Shown here: in pieces, positions 7,702 through 16,732 of the stretch | Position numbering within the stretch: position 1 is the first letter of the stretch | Layout of the letters: each line of letters starts with the position of its first letter | Origin: Secundilactobacillus pentosiphilus | GTDB lineage: Bacteria > Bacillota > Bacilli > Lactobacillales > Lactobacillaceae | Assembly: GCF_002217985.1 (NCBI RefSeq) | Contig: NZ_BCMI01000003.1 | Span: 74,504 to 138,503 of the forward strand | DNA length: 64,000 nt | Direction of reading: 5' to 3' | Notes under the pieces: generated by a model | Seen by the model: the letters and a program-made list of their open reading frames with translations, nothing else | Databases searched by the model: none | Told to the model about the DNA's origin: nothing | Made by a program: the position numbers and the translations under genes

Positions 7702-8754
7702 ATGAAGATCGTAGTATTAGCGGGCGGTCGTTCAACGGAACGCAACGTGTCCCTGTCGTCTAGTGCGAAGGTAGCAAACGCACTACGTCGTAAGGGTTAC
7801 GAGGTGGCCTTGGTCGATTTGTTCCTGGGCTTGCCAGACGCGGACGAGCAGTCCATGGCAGCCTTATTTACGGGTGAACAGCAGGACATTGACCTTAACA
7901 TTTCTGATGAGATCATGACAGATGACGTCATCAATGCCCTGCGTCCGGATGGGTCCACTCAGCTATTTGGTCCGAACGTTTTAAAGATTTTGGCCATGGC
8001 AGACATTGTTTGGATCGGTCTGCATGGTGGCGATGGTGAGAACGGTAAGGTTCAAGCGGTGCTTGATCTCAACAACATTCCCTATACTGGCAGCGGTGCG
8101 TTAGCTTCTGGTATCACCATGGATAAGAGTGTTTCTAAGGAAATCATGATTTATAACGATATTCAAACGGCGAAGTTTGTGAATATCCGCAAGGAAGACT
8201 CCGGTACGGTTGTCTTGCCGTTCGGTTTTCCAGTCGTGATCAAGCCGGCTAACGGTGGTTCCAGTGTCGGGATGTACATTGCTAAAAACGACGTGGAGTT
8301 TAAGAAAGACTTAAAGGAAGCCTTTGAATTCGATAGTGAGATCCTGGTTGAAGAGTATATTAAGGGCCGGGAGTTCTCCATGGCCGTGGTCAACGGGAAA
8401 GCCTTAGCGGCCATTGAAATCATTGTAACGGATGGCTGGTATGACTTTGAACACAAGTTTGTTACCGGCAACACCACTAAGTTTGTGACGCCGCCGGATA
8501 TTCCCGACGACGTACACGACGAGATGAAGCAGATCGCGCTGAAGACCTTTAAAGTACTGGGCCTTAGCAACTACGGCCGGATCGACTTCTTCTGGAACGA
8601 GAATGGCTTATACGTCATTGAAGCCAACTCGTTACCAGGGATGACGCCGCTTTCGCTGATGCCGCAAGAAGCTGAAGCCGATGGTCTGCGCTACGATGAT
8701 CTGTGTGATGAGATCGTCCAAGGACAAGTTAAGGCGTTAGGGTTGAACGAATAA
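7702..8754 (+). CDS. ddl: D-alanine--D-alanine (or D-lactate) ligase
   Basis: 350 residues of the ATP-grasp Ddl family, which joins D-Ala to D-Ala or D-Lac for peptidoglycan precursors. Visible: N-terminal [47 protein letters not shown] (ATP-binding lysine region), [10 protein letters not shown], the omega loop [10 protein letters not shown], and the Mg-binding end GRIDFFW...[12 protein letters not shown]. At the position where D-Ala-D-Ala ligases have Tyr (EAKY in E. coli DdlB) this protein has F253, the residue linked to D-lactate use in Leuconostoc and other vancomycin-resistant lactic acid bacteria. ATG at 7702 follows GGAGG by 8 bases, better than the upstream in-frame ATG at 7651. A TATACT box lies at 7663. 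It may be one of two Ddl paralogues. Confidence 0.88.
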   Translation: MKIVVLAGGRSTERNVSLSSSAKVANALRRKGYEVALVDLFLGLPDADEQSMAALFTGEQQDIDLNISDEIMTDDVINALRPDGSTQLFGPNVLKILAMADIVWIGLHGGDGENGKVQAVLDLNNIPYTGSGALASGITMDKSVSKEIMIYNDIQTAKFVNIRKEDSGTVVLPFGFPVVIKPANGGSSVGMYIAKNDVEFKKDLKEAFEFDSEILVEEYIKGREFSMAVVNGKALAAIEIIVTDGWYDFEHKFVTGNTTKFVTPPDIPDDVHDEMKQIALKTFKVLGLSNYGRIDFFWNENGLYVIEANSLPGMTPLSLMPQEAEADGLRYDDLCDEIVQGQVKALGLNE

Positions 8755-8764
8755 AAAATAAAAT

Positions 8765-8804
8765 TAAAAATCAGCTGATAGCTAAAACTATCAGCTGATT
8801 TTTT
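8765..8804. terminator. Bidirectional terminator between ddl and the diguanylate cyclase
   Basis: A 13-bp perfect stem (AATCAGCTGATAG with CTATCAGCTGATT) is flanked by A and T runs on both sides. The TGA stop codon of the minus-strand gene (8793-8791) lies inside the stem. Confidence 0.9.
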
Positions 8805-9966
8805 GGTTGGTGGGGGTAATGGTTTGCCCCTCCAACGTGACCCGGTTGCGGCCACGTTCCTTAGACATATAAAGGCTGCGGTCAGCCAGTTTATAAATAT
8901 CATGTGCGTTATATTGATCGGGCCGGCTATTGGCTTGACCCACCGAAACGGTGACGCTGATGGTCGAGTCATCAACGTTAAACGAGAGGTGACTGATTCG
9001 CCGCCGAATCTGGTTAGCTAAGCTAGCTGCTAGAACTTGGTCTGAACAGTCAGCTTTGAGAATTAAGCAGAACTCTTCCCCGCCGATCCGGTAAGCCGTT
9101 GTTTGGAAGGGGGTACTGGCTGCAAAGTGGGCAGTTTCCTGGGCAACGGCTTTCAGAACGGTGTTGCCGACCAGATGCCCGTAAGAATCATTGACCTGTT
9201 TAAAAAGATCGATGTCAAACTCAAAAACGGCGTAGGGTTCCTGATTGGATTGATAATGATCGTAAGCCGCGGTTAAGTCTTCATCAAATTTAGTGAAATT
9301 TTTTAACAGTGTCAGGCCGTCTAAGTCTGCCAGTTCCGCGGTTTGCTGGTTCTTTTGAAGCACCCGGGTAGTCGCTAAGGTGTATTCGATGCCGACGATA
9401 CTAAGAATCACCAGCGCGGTAATTTGCCGCAGCCAGAAGTACGGGTCAAATGGTGTTTTGAACATCGTGGCGATAAGCCCAATGGAAACGAACGCCATCG
9501 CGTCCATTCCCAAATACATTAACCAGGGACGTTTAAAAAAATCGGCTCCCCAGTGGTAGCTGACGAAGATGACGCCGATGAAACCTAAGCTAAACATCAT
9601 CGTTAAAAAACTGAAATGCGTTGAATAAACTGAAACGTAGGTTAACATCAGCGCAGATTCAAAAAAGGCTTCCAACCAAAGCTTGAGGTAGACGTTCACT
9701 AAAAAGCTGCTCACAATGAGCATGTTCAAGAATGCCCAGTGCAGTCCAAAGGCTTCTGGTGCAACCGCCGAGTTTAGCCAAGATTCACCCCATAAATAAG
9801 TAAAGTAAAGTGAGCAAAGAATCACTTCCAAGGCTGGCCGAAAGCGCTTGATCCAGGAGTTAGAAAGTTCTTCTAACCAGATGATAAACGAAATCGAACC
9901 GCTCAGGATGATCACGTTTGTCAGTAATGAAAGGATAAAGGATGCCCAAATGTCTGTTGCCCCCAT
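8791..9966 (-). CDS. Membrane-bound diguanylate cyclase (GGDEF)
   Basis: 391 residues. The N-terminal half (about 1-205) contains several hydrophobic segments, probably 6-8 membrane spans acting as a sensor. The C-terminal GGDEF domain carries DIDLFKQVNDSYGH and the active-site loop RIGGEEF. It should make c-di-GMP from two GTP. The five residues before the loop do not contain the RxxD product-inhibition site. Start: ATG at 9966, preceded by AAAGGAG with 8 bases spacing; an upstream in-frame ATG lacks such a site. No EAL or HD-GYP partner is in the window. Complete c-di-GMP systems are present in only some lactobacilli. Confidence 0.88.
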   Translation of the reverse strand: MGATDIWASFILSLLTNVIILSGSISFIIWLEELSNSWIKRFRPALEVILCSLYFTYLWGESWLNSAVAPEAFGLHWAFLNMLIVSSFLVNVYLKLWLEAFFESALMLTYVSVYSTHFSFLTMMFSLGFIGVIFVSYHWGADFFKRPWLMYLGMDAMAFVSIGLIATMFKTPFDPYFWLRQITALVILSIVGIEYTLATTRVLQKNQQTAELADLDGLTLLKNFTKFDEDLTAAYDHYQSNQEPYAVFEFDIDLFKQVNDSYGHLVGNTVLKAVAQETAHFAASTPFQTTAYRIGGEEFCLILKADCSDQVLAASLANQIRRRISHLSFNVDDSTISVTVSVGQANSRPDQYNAHDIYKLADRSLYMSKERGRNRVTLEGQTITPTNQKIS

Positions 9967-10101
9967 GATTAACGCTCCTTTGATCATAATCAATCATTTC
10001 ACTTCAATAATACCAGAATTATACGCGCTTTTAAACAGCACATTATCACACAAGAATATTGTAGAAATAACCGTTAAAAAGACAAGTTTTTAAGCTAAAA
10101 T

Positions 10102-10127
10102 AAGGATCCCCAGTGTTGGGAACCCTT
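10102..10127 (-). terminator. Possible terminator of the DUF2187 gene
   Basis: An imperfect stem (AAGGGTTCCCA with TGGGGATCCTT on the minus strand) is followed by TTATTTTAG. It is just downstream of the minus-strand stop at 10142. Confidence 0.4.
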
Positions 10128-10141
10128 AAAATAAAAGCTAA

Positions 10142-10360
10142 TTAAACCTCATCGTTATCGGATTCAGGATCCGTTTCCGGTGCAGCCTTGATTAATTTCA
10201 ATTTTTTCTTATTGATCACAACACGATCATGATACTTGTCCAAAATCTCCGTATCATCACTTTTAAAAGTAATCATAAAGGAGTTTTGGTATGCTTTATC
10301 AATGAACCCGGTAAAGTCTTGGCCTTCCAGCTTAAAACTCACTTGATCGCCAATTTTCAT
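10142..10360 (-). CDS. Small DUF2187-family protein (KOW/SH3-like)
   Basis: 72 residues starting MKIGDQVSFKLEGQDFTGFI. The pattern of short beta strands around a GDxVxFxxxG motif is that of DUF2187 (YkvS-like), a small SH3/KOW-like fold of unknown function common in Bacilli. The end is acidic (ETDPESDNDEV). ATG at 10360 is chosen because GGGAG lies 9 bases before it; the upstream ATG at 10369 directly abuts that site. Transcribed alone, away from cydA. No function can be assigned. Confidence 0.75.
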   Translation of the reverse strand: MKIGDQVSFKLEGQDFTGFIDKAYQNSFMITFKSDDTEILDKYHDRVVINKKKLKLIKAAPETDPESDNDEV

Positions 10361-10393
10361 TGAACTCATCTCCCAAAATTAAAACATTGGTAT

Positions 10394-10422
10394 AAGATAC
10401 TCGAAATTTCATGATTTGTCAA
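10394..10422 (-). promoter_or_regulatory. Promoter of the DUF2187 gene
   Basis: Minus strand: consensus TTGACA (10422-10417), 17-bp spacer, TATCTT (10399-10394). An inverted repeat of ATTTCAT/ATGAAAT arms (10406-10428) overlaps the -35 box. Confidence 0.6.
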
Positions 10423-10467
10423 TGAAATCAGTGGGGTTTAACCGAAAAGTTCAAATTTATTACTTTT

Positions 10468-10511
10468 TGTAAGGGCTTACGGTTGAAGATTGACTTATCA
10501 CTCGATATAAT
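10468..10511 (+). promoter_or_regulatory. cydABDC promoter with overlapping cre-like palindrome
   Basis: TTGAAG (10483-10488), 17-bp spacer and a perfect TATAAT (10506-10511). Just upstream, 10468-10481 (TGTAAGGGCTTACG) is a near-palindrome matching the CcpA cre consensus at all but two positions. CcpA control of cyd genes is known in several lactic acid bacteria; binding here is inferred. Confidence 0.55.
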
Positions 10512-10542
10512 GAAATTTGTAGCATAGGATAATTGTTTTTTA

Positions 10543-10627
10543 AGTTACCGCGGGGTGTTTTTGCGGTAACTGACGCTAGGCCGTTTGCTTTTGTGCATTT
10601 TCGAACGAGTCTAGCCATTAATGTCAG
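10543..10627 (+). promoter_or_regulatory. Structured cydA leader
   Basis: The leader of about 120 bases contains a perfect 9-bp hairpin, AGTTACCGC (10543-10551) with GCGGTAACT (10563-10571). A second, long-range pairing is possible: CTGAC (10570-10574) with GTCAG (10623-10627), plus CTAG (10576-10579) with CTAG (10611-10614). The second pairing shares bases 10570-10571 with the first and ends at the ribosome-binding site. No T run follows, so it is not a terminator. Confidence 0.35.
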
Positions 10628-10637
10628 GGGGGGTATT

Positions 10638-12098
10638 ATGTTAAATGCTGGTTTAACCGTTTTAGGCCTATCGCGGTTTCAGTTTGCTATGACGACTGTG
10701 TTTCACTTTTTCTTCGTGCCATTTTCGATTGGTTTAGCATTCGTTGTCGCCGTCATGGAAACGATGTACGTGGCCAAAAAAGACGAGGCTTACAAGAAGA
10801 TGGCCCAGTTTTGGGGCAAAATGTTCCTGTATAGTTTCGCAGTTGGTGTTGTGACTGGGATCATCCAAGAATTCCAATTCGGGATGAACTGGTCTGAATA
10901 CTCACGGTTTATGGGTGATATCTTCGGTGCACCTCTAGCTATTGAAGCGTTGGCGGCTTTCTTCTTGGAGTCAACCTTTATCGGCTTGTGGATGTTCACC
11001 TGGGAACGCTTTAAGCCGGGGATTCACGCGCTGTTTATTTGGTTAGTGGCCATTGGTTCATCGCTGTCTGCGGTCTGGATCTTAGCCGCTAACAGTTTCA
11101 TGCAAAATCCGGTGGGCTTTGCCATCAACAAATCCACCGGCCGGGTCGTCATGACTAGCTTCAGTGCCGTGGTGAAAAACCCGCAGCTGTGGCTGGAATT
11201 ACCTCACGTTTTGATGGGGGCAGGCATCACCGCTTCGTTCGTCGTTGCCGGGTGTTCAGCATGGCGTCTGTTAAAAAAGGACCACGTTTCCTTCTACCGG
11301 AAGTCGTTGAACGTGGCCTTAGTCATTGGTTTGATCGCCAGTTTGGGTTCCCTTGCATCCGGTGATGTTCAGACCCGTTACTTGATCAAAGAACAGCCAA
11401 TGAAGTTTGCTGCCATGGAAGGGCTGTACAAGGATTCAACCAATAAAGGGAACTGGGCGATCTACAGCAGCTTCAATACCAAGCAGCATAAGACAACGTC
11501 ATCATTAGATGTCCCGTACGTTTTAAATATTTTAAGCTATCATAAATTATCCGGTACGGTTAAGGGGCAAAACACAGTTAATAAAGAACTGCACGCCACT
11601 TACGATAAGAAGTTCGGTAAGGATATGAACTACTACGTGCCAACTAAGACGCTGTTCTGGAGCTTCCGGATCATGGCGGTTTCGGGCGGGTTATTTGCCT
11701 TAATTGCCATTGTCGGACTGTTCTTCAACCGCAAGAAGTCGCAGGCTATTTTAAAGCAGCGGTGGTTCCTGTACATTATGGGGCTCATGCTGTGGCTGCC
11801 GTTCATCGTTAACACGGCCGGCTGGTTCGTCACTGAATTTGGGCGCTATCCATGGGTCGTTTATGGCTTGCTGACCATCGCGGACGCTGTTTCGCCAACG
11901 TCTACCGTGGGCTCGCTGCTGTTTACGAATATCGTTTACTTCTTACTCTTTGCGGGATTGGGACTTGTCATGATCGTACTGTCTCACCGGGTTCTGAAAG
12001 CCGGGCCGGATGCGGTTCAAATGAACGGCTACTCGTCTGAAGATACCGACGGCAAGACCGAAGATCCTTACGGAACGGAGGCGTTTAACCATGACTAG
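10638..12098 (+). CDS. cydA: Cytochrome bd ubiquinol/menaquinol oxidase subunit I
   Basis: 486 residues. CydA carries the quinol site and haems b558, b595 and d, and reduces O2 to water in the membrane. Likely haem ligands are H23 (VFHFFFVPF), H190 (LPHVLMG) and M346 (FRIMAVSGG). GRYPWVV (402-408) is the conserved GRQPW region. The quinol loop is short, as usual in Firmicutes. ATG at 10638 follows AGGGGGGG; the longer upstream frame from 10533 is the leader. The end overlaps cydB by 8 bases. Lactobacilli normally need added haem for this enzyme. Confidence 0.95.
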   Translation: MLNAGLTVLGLSRFQFAMTTVFHFFFVPFSIGLAFVVAVMETMYVAKKDEAYKKMAQFWGKMFLYSFAVGVVTGIIQEFQFGMNWSEYSRFMGDIFGAPLAIEALAAFFLESTFIGLWMFTWERFKPGIHALFIWLVAIGSSLSAVWILAANSFMQNPVGFAINKSTGRVVMTSFSAVVKNPQLWLELPHVLMGAGITASFVVAGCSAWRLLKKDHVSFYRKSLNVALVIGLIASLGSLASGDVQTRYLIKEQPMKFAAMEGLYKDSTNKGNWAIYSSFNTKQHKTTSSLDVPYVLNILSYHKLSGTVKGQNTVNKELHATYDKKFGKDMNYYVPTKTLFWSFRIMAVSGGLFALIAIVGLFFNRKKSQAILKQRWFLYIMGLMLWLPFIVNTAGWFVTEFGRYPWVVYGLLTIADAVSPTSTVGSLLFTNIVYFLLFAGLGLVMIVLSHRVLKAGPDAVQMNGYSSEDTDGKTEDPYGTEAFNHD

Positions 12099-13098
12099 TG
12101 CACAAATTCTCTGGTTTTTACTGATTGGTGTGTTGTTTAGCGGGTTCTTCTTCCTGGAAGGTTTTGACTTCGGGATCGGGATGGCAGTGCGGTTCTTTGG
12201 CCGCAACACCGCTGAACGCGATACCATTATTCAAACGATCGGCCCGCACTGGGACGGCAATGAAGTCTGGCTGATTACAGCCGGCGGTGCCATGTTCGCG
12301 TCATTTCCGATGTGGTATGCTTCCTTATTCTCAGGTTATTATCTAGTTCTGTTCTTGATCTTAGTCGCTTTGATCTTCCGTGGCGTGTCGTTTGAATTCC
12401 GCGCCAACATGAAGACCGAGACTTGGCGGAACTTCTGGGAATGGGCGGCTACCATCGGCAGTTTCTGCGCCGCTTTCTTATTCGGCATGATGTTTACCAG
12501 CATGATCGAAGGCGTGCCGATGGATGCCAAGGGCAACATTTTTGGTTCCTTTACCACCTACGTTAACTGGTTCTCACTGGTCGGCGGTGTCGCCGTTACC
12601 TTGATGTGTCTGATTCACGGGCTGAACTTTTTACAGCTCAAGACTTTAGGCACGTTGCGTGACCGGGCACAGGCGTGGAACAAGGTGTTATACCCCGTTT
12701 TGATCGTGGGTGAAGTTTTGTTCGTGGTCCTGCTGTACATCTCAACTGATTTCTTCGCTAAGAAGTCCGCTTCCACCTGGTCAATTTTGATCGTGTTAGT
12801 CTTATTGACCCTGATTGCCTGGTGGGGCGTACTGAAAGCCCACAATTGGACCGCCTTTATTGCTAGCGGATTATCGCTGATCAGCATCGTGGTTTTGATC
12901 TTCAACGGGTTATTCCCACGGGTCATGATCGCCACTGATCCGGCTCACTCAATTTTGATTAAAGATGCTTCGAGTTCGCCATATACGTTGCACATTATGA
13001 CCATCGTTGCTTTCTCGGTTCTGCCAATTGTACTGGTTTACTTCATTTGGAGTTATTGGGTCTTCTACAAGCGGCTTAAGAGCCCTAAGGCAGCTTAA
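12091..13098 (+). CDS. cydB: Cytochrome bd oxidase subunit II
   Basis: 335 residues, with about eight or nine hydrophobic helices. The N-terminal GFFFLEGFDFGIGM and GPHWDGNEVWLITAGGAMFASFP are family signatures. It stabilises the haem-bearing CydA in the membrane. It starts inside the last codons of cydA (ATG at 12091, GGAGG upstream), so expression is coupled. Confidence 0.95.
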   Translation: MTSAQILWFLLIGVLFSGFFFLEGFDFGIGMAVRFFGRNTAERDTIIQTIGPHWDGNEVWLITAGGAMFASFPMWYASLFSGYYLVLFLILVALIFRGVSFEFRANMKTETWRNFWEWAATIGSFCAAFLFGMMFTSMIEGVPMDAKGNIFGSFTTYVNWFSLVGGVAVTLMCLIHGLNFLQLKTLGTLRDRAQAWNKVLYPVLIVGEVLFVVLLYISTDFFAKKSASTWSILIVLVLLTLIAWWGVLKAHNWTAFIASGLSLISIVVLIFNGLFPRVMIATDPAHSILIKDASSSPYTLHIMTIVAFSVLPIVLVYFIWSYWVFYKRLKSPKAA

Positions 13099-13117
13099 GG
13101 TTTATGCGAATGAATTT

Positions 13118-13157
13118 AAAATCCCCGAGGTCGATGAGATCTAGGGGATTTTATTTC
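13118..13157 (+). terminator. Terminator after cydB
   Basis: A 9-bp stem, AAAATCCCC with GGGGATTTT, is followed by ATTTC. It may partly separate cydAB from cydDC transcription. Confidence 0.75.
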
Positions 13158-13257
13158 TAGCCAAAATCGCTCTTATACAATTAATTCACCCGCAAGTTAT
13201 AGTACCTGAAAGCGGTTAATGCTAAACTGTAACTTGTAAGATATTGGAGGGAGTAAC

Positions 13258-14994
13258 TTGATAGACAGGCGTTTATTTAAAATTCCGGGGATTGCGCCCC
13301 GGATCGTGATGATTGCAATCTTAACCCTGAGCCAAGCCGTTATGATCGTGATCCAAGCGCGGGCGCTGTCGATTGCCGTGGTGCAGTTGTGGAACTTAAA
13401 ACCGTTAGCGACGATCGTGACGCCCACCATTGTTTTCATACTGAGTTTTCTGTGCCGGCATCTGCTGACTGTAGCGCAGAACCGCTCGTTTTACCCCTTC
13501 GTGGAGAAGACTACCGGCAAGATGCGCGAACAGTTAATGACTAAATTATTTCGGCTGGGTCCCAGCCTGGTTGAGAAGACCGGTACCGGGAACATGGTCA
13601 CCATGGCCCTGGAGGGGATCGACAAGGTTCAGACGTACCTGATGCTGATCGTCATTAAAATCATGGACATGGGCATCACGCCGTGGGTCATTTTGCTCTA
13701 CATTGCCTTTATGCAGTGGAAAGAAGCCGTCTTTTTGCTGATCATTTATCCGGTTATTATTTTATTTATGATCATTCTCGGCTTGGCGGCTAAGAGTAAA
13801 GCCGACCGGCAGTACGCCGGGTATCAGCGGTTATCCAACAACTTCGTGGATACCTTGCGCGGGTTAGGCACCTTAAAACAGTTGGGGTTGTCCAAACGGT
13901 ATGCCGGTAACGTTTATAGTGTCAGTGAAGATTACCGTAAGGAAACCATGGCAACGTTACGAATCGCCATGACCTCAACCTTTGCGCTGGACTTCTTTAC
14001 CACGCTTTCAGTTGCTGTGGTAGCGGTCTTCTTAGGGTTCGACTTAATGGATGGCAAAATCATGCTGCTGCCGGCGCTGACCATTTTAACCTTGGCACCC
14101 GACTACTTTTTGCCCGTGCGCAACTTTGCCAACGATTACCACGCGACCCTAAACGGCAAGAACGCGCTGCAGGCGGTGCTGGATGTTTTAGAGACACCGG
14201 AAACTAAGGACCGTGATGAACTGAAACAGCTGACCTGGCACGGCGATTCAGCACTTAAGTTCGACGACGTTTCGTTAACTTACGGCGACGTAGACACGCC
14301 AACGCTGAGTCACATTGCCTTTGACGTCCACGGGTTTCAAAAAGTGGGGATTATTGGTGCGTCCGGTTCTGGTAAATCCACACTGATCAACTTGATTGGC
14401 GGTTTCTTGACGCCGGATGAACCGGGACACGTCAGTATCAACGGTCAAAAATTGCCGCACCTCAGCCAAGAAGTGTGGCAGCATAACAGTATTTACATTC
14501 CCCAATCACCGTATCTGTTCCACGCGACCTTGCGGGAAAATGTCAGCTTTTATCAGCCCAACGCGGCTGATGCCACGATCAAGGCAGCCTGCGATAAGGC
14601 GGGACTGACGGACTGGATCGCCGAACTGCCAGTGGGGCTGGATACCATGATCGGCGAAGGTTCCCGCGGGGTCAGCGGCGGTCAGGCGCAACGAATCGCG
14701 CTGGCCCGGGCGTTTCTGGACGACAGCCGGAAAGTATTGCTGTTCGATGAACCCACAGCACATTTGGATATTGAAACCGAAGCGGCCTTAAAGGAAGATA
14801 TGCTGCCGTTGCTGGACAACCGGCTGGTATTTTTCGCTACCCACCGACTGCACTGGATCAATCAAATGGACTATGTCTTAGTCATGGATCACGGCCGACT
14901 GGTTGAGCAGGGGACACCCGCCCAACTGGCGCAGCACGATGGGCCATACACCAAATTACGCGCAGAAATGGGGGGATTACATGCACTCGATTAA
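13258..14994 (+). CDS. cydD: CydDC-type thiol ABC exporter, first subunit
   Basis: 578 residues: an N-terminal ABC-exporter membrane domain of six helices (to about 310) and a C-terminal ATPase with Walker A GASGSGKST, Q-loop region, signature VSGGQAQRIALARAF, Walker B LLFDEPTAHLD and H-loop THRL. CydDC exports glutathione and cysteine and is required for cytochrome bd assembly. Start TTG at 13258 is preceded by TTGGAGGG with about 8 bases spacing. It overlaps the next gene by 14 bases. In some Firmicutes annotations this gene is called cydC. Confidence 0.9.
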   Translation: MIDRRLFKIPGIAPRIVMIAILTLSQAVMIVIQARALSIAVVQLWNLKPLATIVTPTIVFILSFLCRHLLTVAQNRSFYPFVEKTTGKMREQLMTKLFRLGPSLVEKTGTGNMVTMALEGIDKVQTYLMLIVIKIMDMGITPWVILLYIAFMQWKEAVFLLIIYPVIILFMIILGLAAKSKADRQYAGYQRLSNNFVDTLRGLGTLKQLGLSKRYAGNVYSVSEDYRKETMATLRIAMTSTFALDFFTTLSVAVVAVFLGFDLMDGKIMLLPALTILTLAPDYFLPVRNFANDYHATLNGKNALQAVLDVLETPETKDRDELKQLTWHGDSALKFDDVSLTYGDVDTPTLSHIAFDVHGFQKVGIIGASGSGKSTLINLIGGFLTPDEPGHVSINGQKLPHLSQEVWQHNSIYIPQSPYLFHATLRENVSFYQPNAADATIKAACDKAGLTDWIAELPVGLDTMIGEGSRGVSGGQAQRIALARAFLDDSRKVLLFDEPTAHLDIETEAALKEDMLPLLDNRLVFFATHRLHWINQMDYVLVMDHGRLVEQGTPAQLAQHDGPYTKLRAEMGGLHALD

Positions 14995-16732
14995 ACAGAC
15001 TTTTGCTCACGATACCTGGGTCATGCCGTATCTGCGCAAATATAAGTGGCTGCTGGTACTCGTCTTGTTCCTGGGAATGATGACCTTTCTGTCCGCTGCG
15101 GCTTTGATGTTTAACTCTGGTTATCTGATCAGTGAGGCGGCCCGTCGCCCCGGCAACATCATCTACATTTACGTCCCGGTGGTATTGGCTCGGGCGTTCG
15201 GGATTGCTCGCCCCGTTTTCCGTTATTCTGAACGGTTAACGTCGCACAACTGGGTGTTGCGGATCGTTTCTGACTTTCGTAAGAAACTGTACCAAGCCGT
15301 TGAAGTGAAAGCTTCAGCTATCAAACAAACCCACCAAACCGGTGATATATTAAGTATCTTAGCCGATGATATTGACCACATCGAAAACCTCTACCTGCGA
15401 ACGGTGTTTCCAATTGTAGTGGGCTGGTTGTTATACCTATTTATTATCGTTGGCGTGGGCGTCTTCAGCTGGCCGGTAGCCTTGCTGATGGTACTGCTGC
15501 TGGGAATGATTGTTCTGGTCATTCCGCTGCTGTCCGTCGCTGTTAACGGTGCCCGTGAATTTAAGCAGAAACAGATTCAGTCCAGTTCTTATACCCATTT
15601 AACCGATGAAGTCATGGGCTTAACGGACTGGGTGATTTCCGGTCGTTATCAAGACTTTATGACGCTGCAGAAAAAGCCCATCAAAGACATTGCAGCACTG
15701 CGGCGCAAGGACCACTTTTTCCAGTGGTGGCGCGGCTTTGGCGTTCAGTTCTTCTTCCTGCTGGCAGTGCTGACCCTACTGATCTGGTCAGGGGCAACTT
15801 TTACCGCCAGCAAGGGTATGGCAAACTGGATCGCGGCCTTTGCGCTAACCCTGTTCCCCATCGTAGAACCGTTTTTGGAGGTCAGTCAGGGCGCCAGCGA
15901 GTGGCCGATTTACCGCCAGTCCATTGAACGGGTCAACCAGTTGTCTAACGACCAGCCGAAGTTAACGCCGCAATCAACATTAACGGCACCCGTCAGTGAA
16001 ATCAGCGTGAATCACGTGACCTTTAAGTATCCGGATGACGATAAGGTCATTTTGAAAGACGTTTCACTGAACATCAAACGAGGCGAGAAGATCGCGTTGC
16101 TGGGACCCAGCGGCACCGGGAAGAGCACGCTGCTGAAGCTGCTGTTAGGGGACCAAACGCCCACTGTGGGGTCAGTCACCATTAACGGCACGCCCGTCAG
16201 TGAACTGCAGCAACAGCGCGCCCAGCTTTTCGGCGTACTGGACCAGCAGCCGTACCTGTTTGATACGTCAGTGATGAATAACATTCGTCTTGGCAACTTA
16301 AAGGCAACAGATGAGCAGGTGAAAGCGGCGGTTGAAGCCGTTGAACTGAAACCGCTGATCGAATCGCTGCCGGATGGCTACGACACGGAAGTACAGGAGT
16401 CCGGTACACGGTTTTCCGGTGGTGAGCGGCAGCGGCTGTCGCTGGCTCGGATTCTGTTGCAGGACGCGCCGATCATCGTGCTGGATGAACCCACGGTTAG
16501 CCTAGATCCAATTACCGAACGGCAGCTGCTGGATACGGTGTTCAAAGTGCTTCACGATAAGACGATCATCTGGGTCACCCACCATCTGGCCGGCATCGAC
16601 CACGTGGATCAGGTTCGCTTCCTAGAAGATGGCGTCTTTGACATGCAGGGGACACCCCAGGCACTGTACCGTGATGAACCACGGTTTAGAAAACTGTATG
16701 AACTTGATACGGGTAAAAACGAGAGAGTGTGA
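14981..16732 (+). CDS. cydC: CydDC-type thiol ABC exporter, second subunit
   Basis: 583 residues with the same layout as its partner: membrane domain, then ATPase with LLGPSGTGKSTLL, FSGGERQRLSLARIL and IIVLDEPTVSLD. ATG at 14981 has ATGGGGGG upstream; the longer frame from 14903 overlaps the previous gene too far. The two subunits form a heterodimeric exporter. The last codons, GAG AGA GTG TGA, lie within the left end of a dispersed repeat (see 16721-16931), so the natural C terminus may have been changed by its insertion. Confidence 0.9.
   Translation: MHSIKQTFAHDTWVMPYLRKYKWLLVLVLFLGMMTFLSAAALMFNSGYLISEAARRPGNIIYIYVPVVLARAFGIARPVFRYSERLTSHNWVLRIVSDFRKKLYQAVEVKASAIKQTHQTGDILSILADDIDHIENLYLRTVFPIVVGWLLYLFIIVGVGVFSWPVALLMVLLLGMIVLVIPLLSVAVNGAREFKQKQIQSSSYTHLTDEVMGLTDWVISGRYQDFMTLQKKPIKDIAALRRKDHFFQWWRGFGVQFFFLLAVLTLLIWSGATFTASKGMANWIAAFALTLFPIVEPFLEVSQGASEWPIYRQSIERVNQLSNDQPKLTPQSTLTAPVSEISVNHVTFKYPDDDKVILKDVSLNIKRGEKIALLGPSGTGKSTLLKLLLGDQTPTVGSVTINGTPVSELQQQRAQLFGVLDQQPYLFDTSVMNNIRLGNLKATDEQVKAAVEAVELKPLIESLPDGYDTEVQESGTRFSGGERQRLSLARILLQDAPIIVLDEPTVSLDPITERQLLDTVFKVLHDKTIIWVTHHLAGIDHVDQVRFLEDGVFDMQGTPQALYRDEPRFRKLYELDTGKNERV

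Noticed and set aside
10533-10637. N-terminal extension of CydA
   Set aside because: These codons lie in the structured leader; the AGGGGGGG site and family N terminus place the start at 10638.
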